A stretch of DNA of 64,000 nucleotides from positions 1 to 64,000 of the forward strand of contig NZ_BMXG01000022.1 of NCBI RefSeq assembly GCF_014651635.1, read 5' to 3'. The position numbers and the translations under genes were made by a program. Of the stretch, positions 10,164 through 18,512 are shown piece by piece. The notes under the pieces were generated by a model. The model saw only the letters and a list, made by a program, of their open reading frames with translations, ran no database searches and was not told the DNA's origin. How positions within the stretch are numbered: position 1 is the stretch's first letter; every line of letters begins with the position of its first letter. The DNA comes from Cerasicoccus arenae. GTDB taxonomy: Bacteria; Verrucomicrobiota; Verrucomicrobiia; Opitutales; Cerasicoccaceae.

Positions 10164-11237
10164 ATGGTTCCTCTCATGGGACGACCGAGCACAGGTATTA
10201 CAGTCCGCGAACTGGCACGGTTGGCGGGGGTTTCGCGGCAGACAGTATCGGATGCCTTGCGGGGCACCGGGCGAGTGGCCGCCGCCACGCAAAAACGGAT
10301 CCGCGAACTGGCGGAAGAATTCAGATACGCGCCAGATCCGCTCATTTCGGCGGGATTGGCCCAGATACGCCGCAAGAGTCCGCAGCGAACCAAGGCGGTT
10401 CTAGGTTACGTGGAAACGGGCAGCACTCCAGACCTTACCGGGATCCACGAATCCTACCGCAGGCTCTATCAGGGAGCTCAGGAGCGGGCGGAGAATCTTG
10501 GCTATCTGCTCGAGCGGTTTTCGATTGCGGATCCAAACATCAAACCGAAAGGTCTGCAGAAGATACTTTTCGCACGGGGAATCCGAGGCTTGGTCATCCT
10601 CTATATTGACGACTGGAACAAAGATCCGGCTCCGCTTCCACTCGATCTCAACCAATTCGCGGCAGCCACCATCGGTGCTCGTCTGCGAACTCCGGCCCTC
10701 CACTTCGCGATGGCTGACGAGTTCGCCAACACGCAACTCTGCATTCAATATCTGACCGATCTCGGCTACCAACGGATCGGCCTCGCCCTTCCGAGTCCGC
10801 TGGACCGCTTGATTGAGAACCGGATCAGCCATGCCTACTACGGGTGGCAACAGTCGAAGTCGGCGGGAGTGCGTTTGCCTGTGTTCGACAACCGGGTGAC
10901 CCAGTTCGAAAGCACTGCCAACGCTTATCGTAGCTGGATCGACAGATGGAAGCCGGACGCCATTATGTCCTTCCCTCAGGGGCGATTGAACCGCCATCTC
11001 GGACTCCGCTTTCCCGAGCAGGCCGGCTTCGTCCACCTCGACCGCAACCCATCGAATTCCGGCATCGCCGGGATCGATCAAAAACACGAGGCCACCGGAG
11101 CCGCCGCAGTGGACATCGTTGCCAGACTCCTCGCCCTCGGCGAAATCGGACCTCCCTCCACCGCCCACGGCACCCTGATCGAAGGGCGATGGGTTGCCGG
11201 GGCCACTGTCGAAGAGCAGGGCCGAGCCTCGAAGTGA
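10164..11237 (+). CDS. LacI-family transcriptional regulator
   Basis: 357 residues. N-terminal helix-turn-helix: TVRELARLAGVSRQTVSDAL, then RGTGRVAAATQKRIRELAEEF with the hinge-side helix. A periplasmic-binding-protein-like sensor domain follows. The domain is shorter on conserved sugar-contact motifs than classical LacI, so the effector is unknown; carbohydrate is the usual case. ATG at 10164 has a weak GAG upstream, while ATG at 10176 (MGRPSTG) is an alternative. It is the first intact gene in the accessory region and is followed in the same direction by two PEP-CTERM genes that carry the same 13-base site found before this gene, so it is a good candidate for their regulator. Confidence 0.85.
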   Translation: MVPLMGRPSTGITVRELARLAGVSRQTVSDALRGTGRVAAATQKRIRELAEEFRYAPDPLISAGLAQIRRKSPQRTKAVLGYVETGSTPDLTGIHESYRRLYQGAQERAENLGYLLERFSIADPNIKPKGLQKILFARGIRGLVILYIDDWNKDPAPLPLDLNQFAAATIGARLRTPALHFAMADEFANTQLCIQYLTDLGYQRIGLALPSPLDRLIENRISHAYYGWQQSKSAGVRLPVFDNRVTQFESTANAYRSWIDRWKPDAIMSFPQGRLNRHLGLRFPEQAGFVHLDRNPSNSGIAGIDQKHEATGAAAVDIVARLLALGEIGPPSTAHGTLIEGRWVAGATVEEQGRASK

Positions 11238-11317
11238 AATGTACTGCAACCTGACCGGTCGCGTCGTCTTTTGTCCGGCGTGATTCCAGAGGTGACGGGA
11301 GCACACTATGGCTGGCT

Positions 11318-11410
11318 GACTGTCAGGCAATTGTTTGATATTAATATGCTTCCAAATTCGCGCTTTGTTACTAAACTACTAAATTCGTTTAGATCTGCTG
11401 CCAAAAAGAA
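11318..11410 (+). promoter_or_regulatory. Shared upstream leader, copy 1
   Basis: Begins with GACTGTCAGGCAATT, 113 bases before the ATG of the first PEP-CTERM gene. It then shares CGCTTTGTT-CTAA about 43 bases further on and CTGCCAAAAA-type sequence near the start with copy 2 at 12260. Matching order and spacing show that the whole promoter and untranslated leader was duplicated. Function as promoter and operator is inferred. Confidence 0.6.
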
Positions 11411-11430
11411 CTCTAAAGAGGATAATCCCT

Positions 11431-12174
11431 ATGAAAATCATTAGAACGCTCCCAGCCATTGCCGTTTTGCTTGCTACCGCCTCCACCAATGCGGTGGTTC
11501 TTGGCTACTCGAACAACTTCTCCACCAGCGTTGCGGACTTCACCGAAACCACCGATGTGCAGTGGACGCTTGGCAGCGGTGTGTACACCAATGCATTTAC
11601 AGCAGGCGGTGCCACTGCCTCGAGCGCCACGGTTAACGTAACCGACTTGGGACCAGTCGGCACCGACTGGTCCATTTCCACAACTTTTTCGATCTCGACG
11701 TTGGAGTCGGGTATGACGTTCGGGTTCGGTGCGCTCGGGACTAACACGGCCTTCAGCGGGGGCGCTGGAAATCCGTATTACCTCGCGGATGTCAACACTG
11801 CAGGATCGGTGCGAATTCTTGAGATTGCCTCCTCACCCGCGGACCTCGGCGGCACCAAGACGAGCCTCCCTGATGGCGGGCTGCAGACCGACACCAATTA
11901 CACGATGACTCTCTCGGGAACCTACTCGGGAGGCACACTTACAATGGATCTCAGCATTACCGACGGCGTGAATATCGGATCTGTCATCGGCGCAACGGAC
12001 GCCTCGTCCCTGACAGGCCAGAATTTCGGTTTTCGTAATCGGATTCCAAACGCCGGAACTTACAGTGTCAGCTACGACAATTTCAGCATCGTCCCCGAAC
12101 CGGGGAGTGCAGCACTGATTATGTCTGCCTGTGTCGGAATGCTGCTGATGATGCGCCGTCGTCGCCGCGCATGA
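11431..12174 (+). CDS. PEP-CTERM sorting-domain protein (first of a pair)
   Basis: 247 residues. Signal peptide at 1-22 (MKIIRTLPAIAVLLATASTNA), then a beta-rich domain with a LamG-like or choice-of-anchor style pattern, and a C-terminal sorting signal: VPEPGSAALIMS, a hydrophobic segment, then MRRRRRRA. Such proteins are recognised by exosortase and displayed on or released from the surface, often in exopolysaccharide contexts; no exosortase gene is in this window. The body is unrelated to the neighbouring PEP-CTERM protein although leader, tail coding and 3' flank match. Substrate or partner is unknown. Confidence 0.88.
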   Translation: MKIIRTLPAIAVLLATASTNAVVLGYSNNFSTSVADFTETTDVQWTLGSGVYTNAFTAGGATASSATVNVTDLGPVGTDWSISTTFSISTLESGMTFGFGALGTNTAFSGGAGNPYYLADVNTAGSVRILEIASSPADLGGTKTSLPDGGLQTDTNYTMTLSGTYSGGTLTMDLSITDGVNIGSVIGATDASSLTGQNFGFRNRIPNAGTYSVSYDNFSIVPEPGSAALIMSACVGMLLMMRRRRRA

Positions 12175-12201
12175 CTGGTTCAGACACGATTTTTGGGTTG
12201 C

Positions 12202-12239
12202 GCCGGCGGCAGGCGACTCGTTCTTCTGCCGGCTTTTTT
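12202..12239 (+). terminator. Rho-independent terminator after first PEP-CTERM gene
   Basis: GCCGGC at 12202-12207 pairs with GCCGGC at 12228-12233, followed directly by TTTTTT. The 34 bases at 12174-12207 are identical to 13218-13251 after the second PEP-CTERM gene. Confidence 0.75.
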
Positions 12240-12259
12240 ATGGTTTAGCGTGCATGACG

Positions 12260-12350
12260 GACTGTCAGGCAATTCTCCATGGCAATAAGATTTCAAATTT
12301 TCGCTTTGTTGCTAACATTTCGAATCAGTTAAAAAATCTGCCGCCAAAAA
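12260..12350 (+). promoter_or_regulatory. Shared upstream leader, copy 2
   Basis: Starts with the same GACTGTCAGGCAATT as the leader at 11318 and keeps the CGCTTTGTT-CTAA block 42 bases later and the CTGCCGCCAAAAA block near its end. It begins 116 bases before the ATG of the second PEP-CTERM gene. Likely promoter plus operator; inferred from repetition. Confidence 0.6.
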
Positions 12351-12375
12351 ACAATCACTAAAATCAACACCCCTT

Positions 12376-13218
12376 ATGAATATCACACACAAATCCCTCG
12401 TCATTGCCGCAGTCTCTTGCGCACTCACTCAGTCTAGTTCTGCAGAACTGCTGTCTTATTGGAATTTCAACAATATCGATCCCGTCTATAATAGCGGCAC
12501 GCTCGGTTCCTTCGACATTGACGCTGCTGCCTACGGCGAGGCCTACTCACAAGTTGACAACGCGACTCCCGGCACTCTCGCCAGTAATACCAGCAACAGC
12601 ACAGTATTTAACGGTGCTGGCATCAACATAGACTTCGCCAATATAGCAACGATTGCCAATGCCACTATCAACGGCAAAGCGGCGACGTCCTATACCAGTC
12701 AAAATATTACTGGCGGCAACGCTGGTTATGGTGTGTTTACAGACTCCACGTTAAATCGCGTTGGCACTGACTCCACAACCGGCGGCTCCCTCATTTTCTT
12801 GAATCCTTCGGCTAATATGAACGGCAAATACATCACCCTTTCGCTAAGCAGCGTGGGGTATGACACGCTCTCCTTGACTTATGCCACACGCCGTACCTCT
12901 GGCATGAATGCCAGAGATGTCTGGACATATAGCACTGATGGCATCGTCTTCAGTGACCTCTCTACCCCTGGCTACACCAACGGTACTAGCAGTTTCGCGA
13001 CCACGACATTGAATATCTCAACGCTCAGCTCCAACGTCCTCGACAATCAATCTACCTTCTACCTCCGTTTGAATTTTGATTCTTCAAGTACCACCGGGAG
13101 CTACGCCTATGACAATATCCAGTTGACTGGCAGTACCATCCCCGAGCCGACGACTGCAGCACTGTTTATGGCTTGCAGTGCCGGGGGGGTGCTGCTGCGC
13201 CGTCGCCGCCGCGCATAA
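12376..13218 (+). CDS. PEP-CTERM sorting-domain protein (second of a pair)
   Basis: 280 residues with signal peptide MNITHKSLVIAAVSCALTQ, Asn/Thr/Ser-rich beta-type body beginning ELLSYWNFNN, and C-terminal sorting signal IPEPTTAALFMA, hydrophobic segment and LLRRRRRRA. Predicted to be an exosortase substrate on the cell surface. The SYWNFNN opening is common in verrucomicrobial and planctomycetal PEP-CTERM proteins. The last codons and the 34 bases after them match the first PEP-CTERM gene, but the body does not, which suggests a conserved expression and sorting frame around different passengers. Confidence 0.88.
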   Translation: MNITHKSLVIAAVSCALTQSSSAELLSYWNFNNIDPVYNSGTLGSFDIDAAAYGEAYSQVDNATPGTLASNTSNSTVFNGAGINIDFANIATIANATINGKAATSYTSQNITGGNAGYGVFTDSTLNRVGTDSTTGGSLIFLNPSANMNGKYITLSLSSVGYDTLSLTYATRRTSGMNARDVWTYSTDGIVFSDLSTPGYTNGTSSFATTTLNISTLSSNVLDNQSTFYLRLNFDSSSTTGSYAYDNIQLTGSTIPEPTTAALFMACSAGGVLLRRRRRA

Positions 13219-13244
13219 CTGGTTCAGACACGATTTTTGGGTTG

Positions 13245-13282
13245 CGCCGGCAGACGACCTCGTTCGTTTGCCGGCGTTTTTT
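13245..13282 (+). terminator. Rho-independent terminator after second PEP-CTERM gene
   Basis: Stem CGCCGGCA at 13245-13252 with TGCCGGCG at 13269-13276, then a run of six T. Same flank as the first terminator but with a longer stem. Confidence 0.8.
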
Positions 13283-13350
13283 AATGGTTCGTTCAGTCTG
13301 CGTTAAGCTCGTTGAATACGGCGAGACTCAGGGGGGACTTGTGCTGACGT

Positions 13351-13922
13351 ATGGAGTCGAAACCAGTAGCGACAGTCAGGTTCTCTGATTTCACGGAAAC
13401 GCCCAACGGATGCTCCGCATTAGGCGGGGCTGCAAGCGCGGGGATTTATCCTACAGGTGCGCCGTCAGTGGATGGTATTTTTCACACTGTGGGTTCAGAC
13501 TCCAGAGGAGTAGGATTACGGATCGACGGACTCACGGCAGGTAATTACGAAATTTATTTAACGGGTAAAAATACGAACGCATCGCCCGCATTGGAGATGC
13601 GATTATACGCTGCAGCTGGAGCGTCGGATACCTCGTTTTCATTTGGGACATCCTCACTCGTTCAAGTTGAAAATTCTCTAGTGAACCGATGGTTTGAGAG
13701 CTAAGCGGTCGTTTCAAAGTCGAGCTGGCTGCCGCACAATCGCCTTATCTAGTCGCGGATGGGGGGAGTTCGGGACTTGAGGGGCGTGATTTTATGAACA
13801 CCGCAGAAATTATCCGTATGGACGAGGGGCATGCTAAGCGCCCCAACATTCTATTTATATTTTCAAATGATATGGGCTACGAGACCGTGGGTGGTCTAGC
13901 TTACGCAATTAAGTCCGCTTGA
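13351..13922 (+). pseudogene. Degraded beta-sandwich protein joined to a sulfatase N-terminus
   Basis: Frame one, from the ATG at 13351, encodes a surface beta-sandwich-like segment (RGVGLRIDGLTAGNYEIYL) and stops at 13704. The same similarity resumes in a second frame from about 13710 as RFKVELAAAQSPYLVADGG and GRDFMNTAEIIRM, so a frameshift lies near 13690-13710. That second frame then runs straight into GHAKRPNILFIFSNDMGYE, the unmistakable N-terminus of a type I sulfatase (normally RPNILFIFSDDMGY; here the second position of the Asp pair reads Asn-Asp). It stops at 13922, at the edge of IS3-like sequence. The sulfatase core is gone, so this is a fused, inactive remnant. Confidence 0.7.
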
Positions 13923-13957
13923 ATTTTTAGTCTGGCGCATTAGAAAGTGAGCAGATT

Positions 13958-14388
13958 ATGAAAGGCAAACGATACACCACAGAGCAAAAAATCCGTGTTC
14001 TTCGTCAGGCTGAACAGGCCGACGCCACCATTTAGGATGTCTGTCGCGAGGCAGGCATCAGCGAACAGAGTTTCCATCGTTGGGAACGCGAGTTCGGGAT
14101 GATGGAGCTGGATCAGGCAAGCAACTGAAGGGGTTGCAAAAGGAAAACGCTCGGCTCAAGCGCATGCTTGCCGATGAGATGCTCGGCAAAGAGCTTCTAA
14201 AGGAGGCACTTGAAAAAAGTTATGAGCCCGGGCATAAACGCGAAGTTGCCGAGGGTCTGGTTGAGCAGGGTCGCTGCTCGGCCCGGCTACTGCCTCTCTG
14301 CGCCCAAGCCTTGACTTCCTCAACAAACCTATATCAACACATCAATCAACCTGCTAGACTAACGAATAAGGTGGAACAGTTTGCGTAG
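13958..14388 (+). pseudogene. Degraded IS3-family transposase (orfA/orfB)
   Basis: Starts MKGKRYTTEQKIRVLRQAEQ, an IS3-type OrfA with a helix-turn-helix (VCREAGISEQSFHRWEREFG). A TAG interrupts it at 14032-14034 and a frameshift near 14120 is needed to continue as LKGLQKENARLKRMLADEML, the leucine-zipper end of OrfA. The start of OrfB follows (KREVAEGLVEQGRCSARL) and similarity ends near 14300; no DDE integrase core is present. It lies directly after the sulfatase remnant, which it may have broken. The strand runs towards the GH16 gene on the opposite strand. Confidence 0.8.
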
Positions 14389-14421
14389 TGAGACCAGGTC
14401 AGTTAAGCTGCGGGGTTGATT

Positions 14422-16863
14422 CTACAGGCGTGACTTTAGCTGCCAAGCGCGTGTGTAATCGACCTCCATCGATACAGGAAGATTTGCATCGTCTGTATCA
14501 TTGGTCGCCCAGCCGCCGATTTGAACATTGAACCTTAATGTAGCTGGCGCATTACTGACGCGCTCGCTGATTTGCTCGGCGACTTTTTTGCCGTCGACAT
14601 ACCAAGTGAGTTTGCCCGGTTCCCAGAGGAGGCCGTAGACGTGATAGCCGTCTTCAGTTGGGCCGTAATAAATCTGAGATGTGCCCCATTGTTTGTGCTC
14701 GGGTCCATAACCATCCCAGTGAGTGGCGACACTATTGCGGCCGGGGCCCCATTCGGAAAGGATTTCCATGATGTCAATTTCCATCGCACCGTTACCAGTG
14801 TGACGACGTTGCCACTCGTCCAGACCGCTTTCTTCACCACGGTCGGGCATCATCCAGTAGGCGGGCCAGAGACCACGCACGTAGGGCACTTTAATCCGGG
14901 CTTCGAAGTAACCGTATAGTTGCGCCCACTTATCATAGGTCTGGATGAGGCCTGAAGTATATTCGCGAGTGTCCAGTTTCGGATCATTGTTTTCGTGACC
15001 GAAACGTTTTTCAACGATAAATGTCGCGACGCCGTCGCCGATGATGACGTTTTCAGGGGCATAGCGTTGTTTTTGTCCCGGCTGAGGACCGTCCCAGGGG
15101 AAGCGTGGTGACCACAGTGATTCGTCGAGTGTATCGCCGTCGAAATTCTCGTCTAGAGTCAAGACCCAGTCACCCTCGACTGGGGGGCGTCCCCCGAGCC
15201 ATTCAGGCAGGACCGCTGGTATATTGCGATCTTCCGGCTTCGTGAAGGATAGCTCATTCGCAGCGTCGGCTGGACTACCACTCGCACGAAGGTCGGATAG
15301 GATCAGAGTGGTATCAGCCTTCGGGCGAGCGACGAATACTTGAATCGCTTTGATACGAGCCGATTTCAACGGATAGGCGGGTGCTCCGTTTTGTTGTCCA
15401 AAAGTCAGATTAAGTGTTTTGCTTTCGCCTGCGTCGATTAACAGGTTCTCCGTGTTCCACGGCTCATCTTTCCATGCTCCAGGATTATCGACACGCATGG
15501 AAACCTTAAGCTTAGAGTTTCCGGGGTTGGTGACTGTGACCTGAATGCCACCGAAAGCACTTAGGTTCCAACCGCCCGAAGGGATAGGGAATTGAATGTT
15601 CGGATAGCCCTTAGCTTTGTTAAATGTGGCTTTAATTTTGCCATCTACCAGAACTGCAGAGGATTCGCTGAAATTGAATCCCGACAGTCCGTTTTTTTTC
15701 AAATCGAGTAGATTGCCATCGATAGAAGGAGAGAAGGTAGCGTCGACACCGATTGCTGTAGGTTTGGTTGCTGCAGACGTCGTTGCTGAGTCTCCGCTGC
15801 CGAAGGGAACCAGATTACGGACGAGAATGGATGCATCAGCCTTGGGGTTGGAAACATAGAGCTTGATGTAGTTTACCTTCGAGCGATCCAGTGCGTATCC
15901 AGAATGGCCATGCGATTGGCCGAAGATCACCTTGACTGGCATAGTTTGGCCAGCGTCGATCCAACTATTACCGGTGTTCCAAGGTTCCTTTCTCCAGTCG
16001 CCTGGGTTGGCCACGCGCAGAGCGACGTTTAGTCGAGAATTTCCCGTATTGGTGATCTCAGCTTGGACACCTGCAAACTTAGAGAGATCGATTTGACCTC
16101 CGGGGAGTGGGAAGTCGATGCCCGGGTAGTTGTCATCATTCGGAAAGACTAGCTTGAGCGCAGAGCCTTCGACTGACAGCATTGGGTTACCCTCTGTTTT
16201 AATAGCGCTAATGTTATCGGCCGTTGGGACGAAAATTGGTGAGCCACTTTTTGCTGTGATGGATGCTGCGGGTGCTGTTGTCGCTGCTGCGGGGGTGCTG
16301 GTCGGAGTGCCTTTGCCAAATCCCTCAATGGATTTAATTAGAATGCTTCCACTTTCGTTCGGTTTACTGACGAAAAGCTTCACCGCACTGATAGCACCAC
16401 TATTGAGCGGGTATCCCGCCTGTCCAAAGGATTGGCCGAAAGTCACCTGCAAGCGTTTGGAGTCGCCCGGAGCGATCCAGACATTGTTGCTATTCCAAGG
16501 CTCTTTTTCCCAGTCTCCGTTGTTTTCGGCCCGCATACTGATGTTGAGACGCGAGGTGCTGGTATTGACGATTTCAGCTTCGATTCCTGCGTAGGTGGAT
16601 AGGTTCCACCCGCCGGTAGGCACAGGGATATTAAATCCTGGGTATGATTTACTCGCCGGGAATTCGACGCGTAAGGTTTTTGAGTTCTCCGTATCGACGA
16701 TGGATAAGGTCGGGTTGTGTTCGGTCTTGAAGCTCGTGATGTTCGTCGATGCGGGCGTCAAAAGCTCTGCCGTTTCGGGCGTCGTTTGAGCTGCGAGGGG
16801 GAGTGTTAAAGCAAAAAATAGAGCCAGTAGGCTCTGATTTAGAGGTTGTTTTATGGATATCAT
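14422..16863 (-). CDS. Secreted GH16 endo-glycanase with three tandem accessory modules
   Basis: 813 residues. Signal peptide (about 1-25, ending LPLAAQ). Three homologous modules of about 150 residues follow (near 30-185, 205-360 and 375-530), each with a YPGFNIPVP-like strand, GGWNLS or IDLSKFAG, and a DWEKEPWN or DWRKEPWN block; they look like carbohydrate-binding beta-sandwiches. The C-terminal GH16 domain (about 548-813) has WPAYWMMPDRG and the catalytic EIDIME at 695-700 (nucleophile and acid/base Glu). GH16 enzymes cut beta-1,3/1,4-glucans, agars or related algal galactans; the neighbouring GH1 and GH94 remnant favour a beta-glucan such as laminarin, but agar-type activity is not excluded. 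Co-directional with and 12 bases after the GH1 gene. Confidence 0.9.
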   Translation of the reverse strand: MISIKQPLNQSLLALFFALTLPLAAQTTPETAELLTPASTNITSFKTEHNPTLSIVDTENSKTLRVEFPASKSYPGFNIPVPTGGWNLSTYAGIEAEIVNTSTSRLNISMRAENNGDWEKEPWNSNNVWIAPGDSKRLQVTFGQSFGQAGYPLNSGAISAVKLFVSKPNESGSILIKSIEGFGKGTPTSTPAAATTAPAASITAKSGSPIFVPTADNISAIKTEGNPMLSVEGSALKLVFPNDDNYPGIDFPLPGGQIDLSKFAGVQAEITNTGNSRLNVALRVANPGDWRKEPWNTGNSWIDAGQTMPVKVIFGQSHGHSGYALDRSKVNYIKLYVSNPKADASILVRNLVPFGSGDSATTSAATKPTAIGVDATFSPSIDGNLLDLKKNGLSGFNFSESSAVLVDGKIKATFNKAKGYPNIQFPIPSGGWNLSAFGGIQVTVTNPGNSKLKVSMRVDNPGAWKDEPWNTENLLIDAGESKTLNLTFGQQNGAPAYPLKSARIKAIQVFVARPKADTTLILSDLRASGSPADAANELSFTKPEDRNIPAVLPEWLGGRPPVEGDWVLTLDENFDGDTLDESLWSPRFPWDGPQPGQKQRYAPENVIIGDGVATFIVEKRFGHENNDPKLDTREYTSGLIQTYDKWAQLYGYFEARIKVPYVRGLWPAYWMMPDRGEESGLDEWQRRHTGNGAMEIDIMEILSEWGPGRNSVATHWDGYGPEHKQWGTSQIYYGPTEDGYHVYGLLWEPGKLTWYVDGKKVAEQISERVSNAPATLRFNVQIGGWATNDTDDANLPVSMEVDYTRAWQLKSRL

Positions 16864-16875
16864 GTTGAAGTAAAT

Positions 16876-18279
16876 TTAGGTGTATGCGAGGGGAGGCGTT
16901 GTGGAAACAACCGGTGTATCGTGTAGAGTGGCACCGTTAGATTGGATGACATCTCGATACCAGTAAGCAGAGTCCTTGAGTGTACGAACCTGAGTTTCGT
17001 AGTCGATATGAATGAGTCCAAATCGATGTTTGTAACCTTCGGCCCATTCGAAATTATCCATGATCGACCATTGGAAATAGCCGCGCACATCGACGCCGTC
17101 TTTAATGGCGCGTTCTAAGCCGAGTAGGTAGCGTTGCAGGAAGTCGATGCGATGTGTGTCATGCACGCGACCATCCAAGGAGACCCAATCGGGCATCGTC
17201 AGACCGTTTTCCGTGATGACGACGGGCAATTTATAGCGATCAGAAAGGTATTTTGTGCCCCAGTAAAGCGCATCGTCGGATCGCTCCCAGAGGAAGTGTG
17301 TGTGCGGTCCGCCAACATCTTTTTCAACGAGGATGGGTTTACCGTCGGGACCCGCTTTGGTTGCTTTGCCGTGGTAGATATTGCATCCATAAAAATCAAG
17401 CGGTTGCTGTATAATATCGAAATCGGAATCTTTGAAGTGTGGCAGATTTTTTCCGTAAGCCTGAAGACCTTGCTCTGGATAGTGTCCTAGAATAGGCGCG
17501 TCACCCCACCAGCGATTATTCCAGCAATTATCCGCCCAAACTCCGTCCATCACCGCGTAGGCGGCTGCGATGTCTTCAGGCTTGTCGCTTGTAGGATAGT
17601 TTACGCAACCAACCGGTGCCCAACCAATTTGTGGTGCTGTTTTGGCACGTGCACGAATGGTTTGCACGGCAATCCCATGGGCAATTAAAGAGTTGTGCCC
17701 AGCTTTCAAAACCTCACGCAAGCCGAGCTGTAGCCCGGGGGCATGCTTGCCGTCTGAGTGGCCTAAACCGATAAAGCATTGCGGTTCGTTGAGAGTGATC
17801 CAGTGGCTCACTCGATCAGAGAGTCGATCCACGATGACTGCAGTGTAGTCCGCAAACCATTGTGGGCTATCAGGGTTGAGCCAGCCACCACGGTTGAATA
17901 ATTCAGTGGGGTAGTCCCAGTGAAACAGCGTGACCCAAGGCTGGATGTCCGCGGCTAAGAGTTCGTCGATCAGGTTATCATAGAAGGCCAAACCTGCTTC
18001 GTTGATTTTGCCCGTTCCGTCGGGCATGACGCGTGGCCAAGAAATGGAGAGTCGGTAGGCTTGGAGACCGACCTGAGTCATTAATCGAACGTCATCTTTA
18101 TAGCGATTGTAGTGATCGCAGGCAGTGTCGCCAGTATGACCATCCCAAACTTTGCTTTTTTGGTGGGAGAGCATGTCCCAGACGGACTCGCCTTTGCCAT
18201 CAGCTTTCCAGGCTCCTTCGATTTGATAGGAAGCCGCAGCGGCACCCCAGGTGAAATTTGTTGGGAATGAAGAACTCAT
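16876..18279 (-). CDS. GH1 beta-glucosidase
   Basis: 467 residues, no signal peptide, so cytoplasmic. All GH1 hallmarks are present: FTWGAAAASYQIEG, HWDYP, acid/base Glu165 in TLNEPQ, GCNIY near 299, nucleophile Glu357 in VITENGL, and DNFEWAEGYKHRFGL for aglycone and glucose contacts. It would hydrolyse short beta-glucosides imported after GH16 cleavage. First gene of a two-gene operon with GH16. It is a close homologue, about half identical by eye, of the GH1 domain of the divergently transcribed GH1-AraC protein, so the regulator domain probably arose by duplication of this enzyme. Confidence 0.93.
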   Translation of the reverse strand: MSSSFPTNFTWGAAAASYQIEGAWKADGKGESVWDMLSHQKSKVWDGHTGDTACDHYNRYKDDVRLMTQVGLQAYRLSISWPRVMPDGTGKINEAGLAFYDNLIDELLAADIQPWVTLFHWDYPTELFNRGGWLNPDSPQWFADYTAVIVDRLSDRVSHWITLNEPQCFIGLGHSDGKHAPGLQLGLREVLKAGHNSLIAHGIAVQTIRARAKTAPQIGWAPVGCVNYPTSDKPEDIAAAYAVMDGVWADNCWNNRWWGDAPILGHYPEQGLQAYGKNLPHFKDSDFDIIQQPLDFYGCNIYHGKATKAGPDGKPILVEKDVGGPHTHFLWERSDDALYWGTKYLSDRYKLPVVITENGLTMPDWVSLDGRVHDTHRIDFLQRYLLGLERAIKDGVDVRGYFQWSIMDNFEWAEGYKHRFGLIHIDYETQVRTLKDSAYWYRDVIQSNGATLHDTPVVSTTPPLAYT

Positions 18280-18512
18280 TTGAATGTGGGTAATGGTAGA
18301 GATTTAATCCGCGTCGTGATTGTCTCCGCGGTGATTAGAATAGCATTTTTTTAGATATGCTGTTAGGGGTCTACTGATTAACGATGTGTCCTTTGCTGAT
18401 TAGTCTTTCTTTAACACGAATTTTTAGGTTCATGATCGAGCAGTATTTGACAAGAGATGGGAATTTCTTGTTATTTCATGCTTGTTGTTCCATTCTGGTT
18501 ATTACCCCTATT
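18280..18512. promoter_or_regulatory. Divergent promoter region with repeated CTGATTA boxes
   Basis: 233 bases between the GH1 operon (leftwards) and the GH1-AraC gene (rightwards). TGATTA occurs at 18332, 18375 and 18397 on the same strand; the last two are CTGATTA boxes exactly 22 bases apart, the usual two-turn spacing of direct half-sites bound by AraC-type proteins. A candidate binding site for the GH1-AraC protein; inferred only from pattern. Confidence 0.4.

Noticed and set aside
10401-11330. 309-codon frame on the minus strand
   Set aside because: Shadow of the LacI-type gene; Pro/Arg/Gly-biased and without known motifs.
12174-13251. 34-base identical repeat as an attachment site
   Set aside because: Both copies follow PEP-CTERM stop codons and hold the terminator, so shared gene ends explain them better.
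18384-18512. Longer start for the GH1-AraC protein (43 extra residues)
   Set aside because: Extension has no GH1 similarity and the ATG at 18513 aligns with the start of the related GH1 enzyme.
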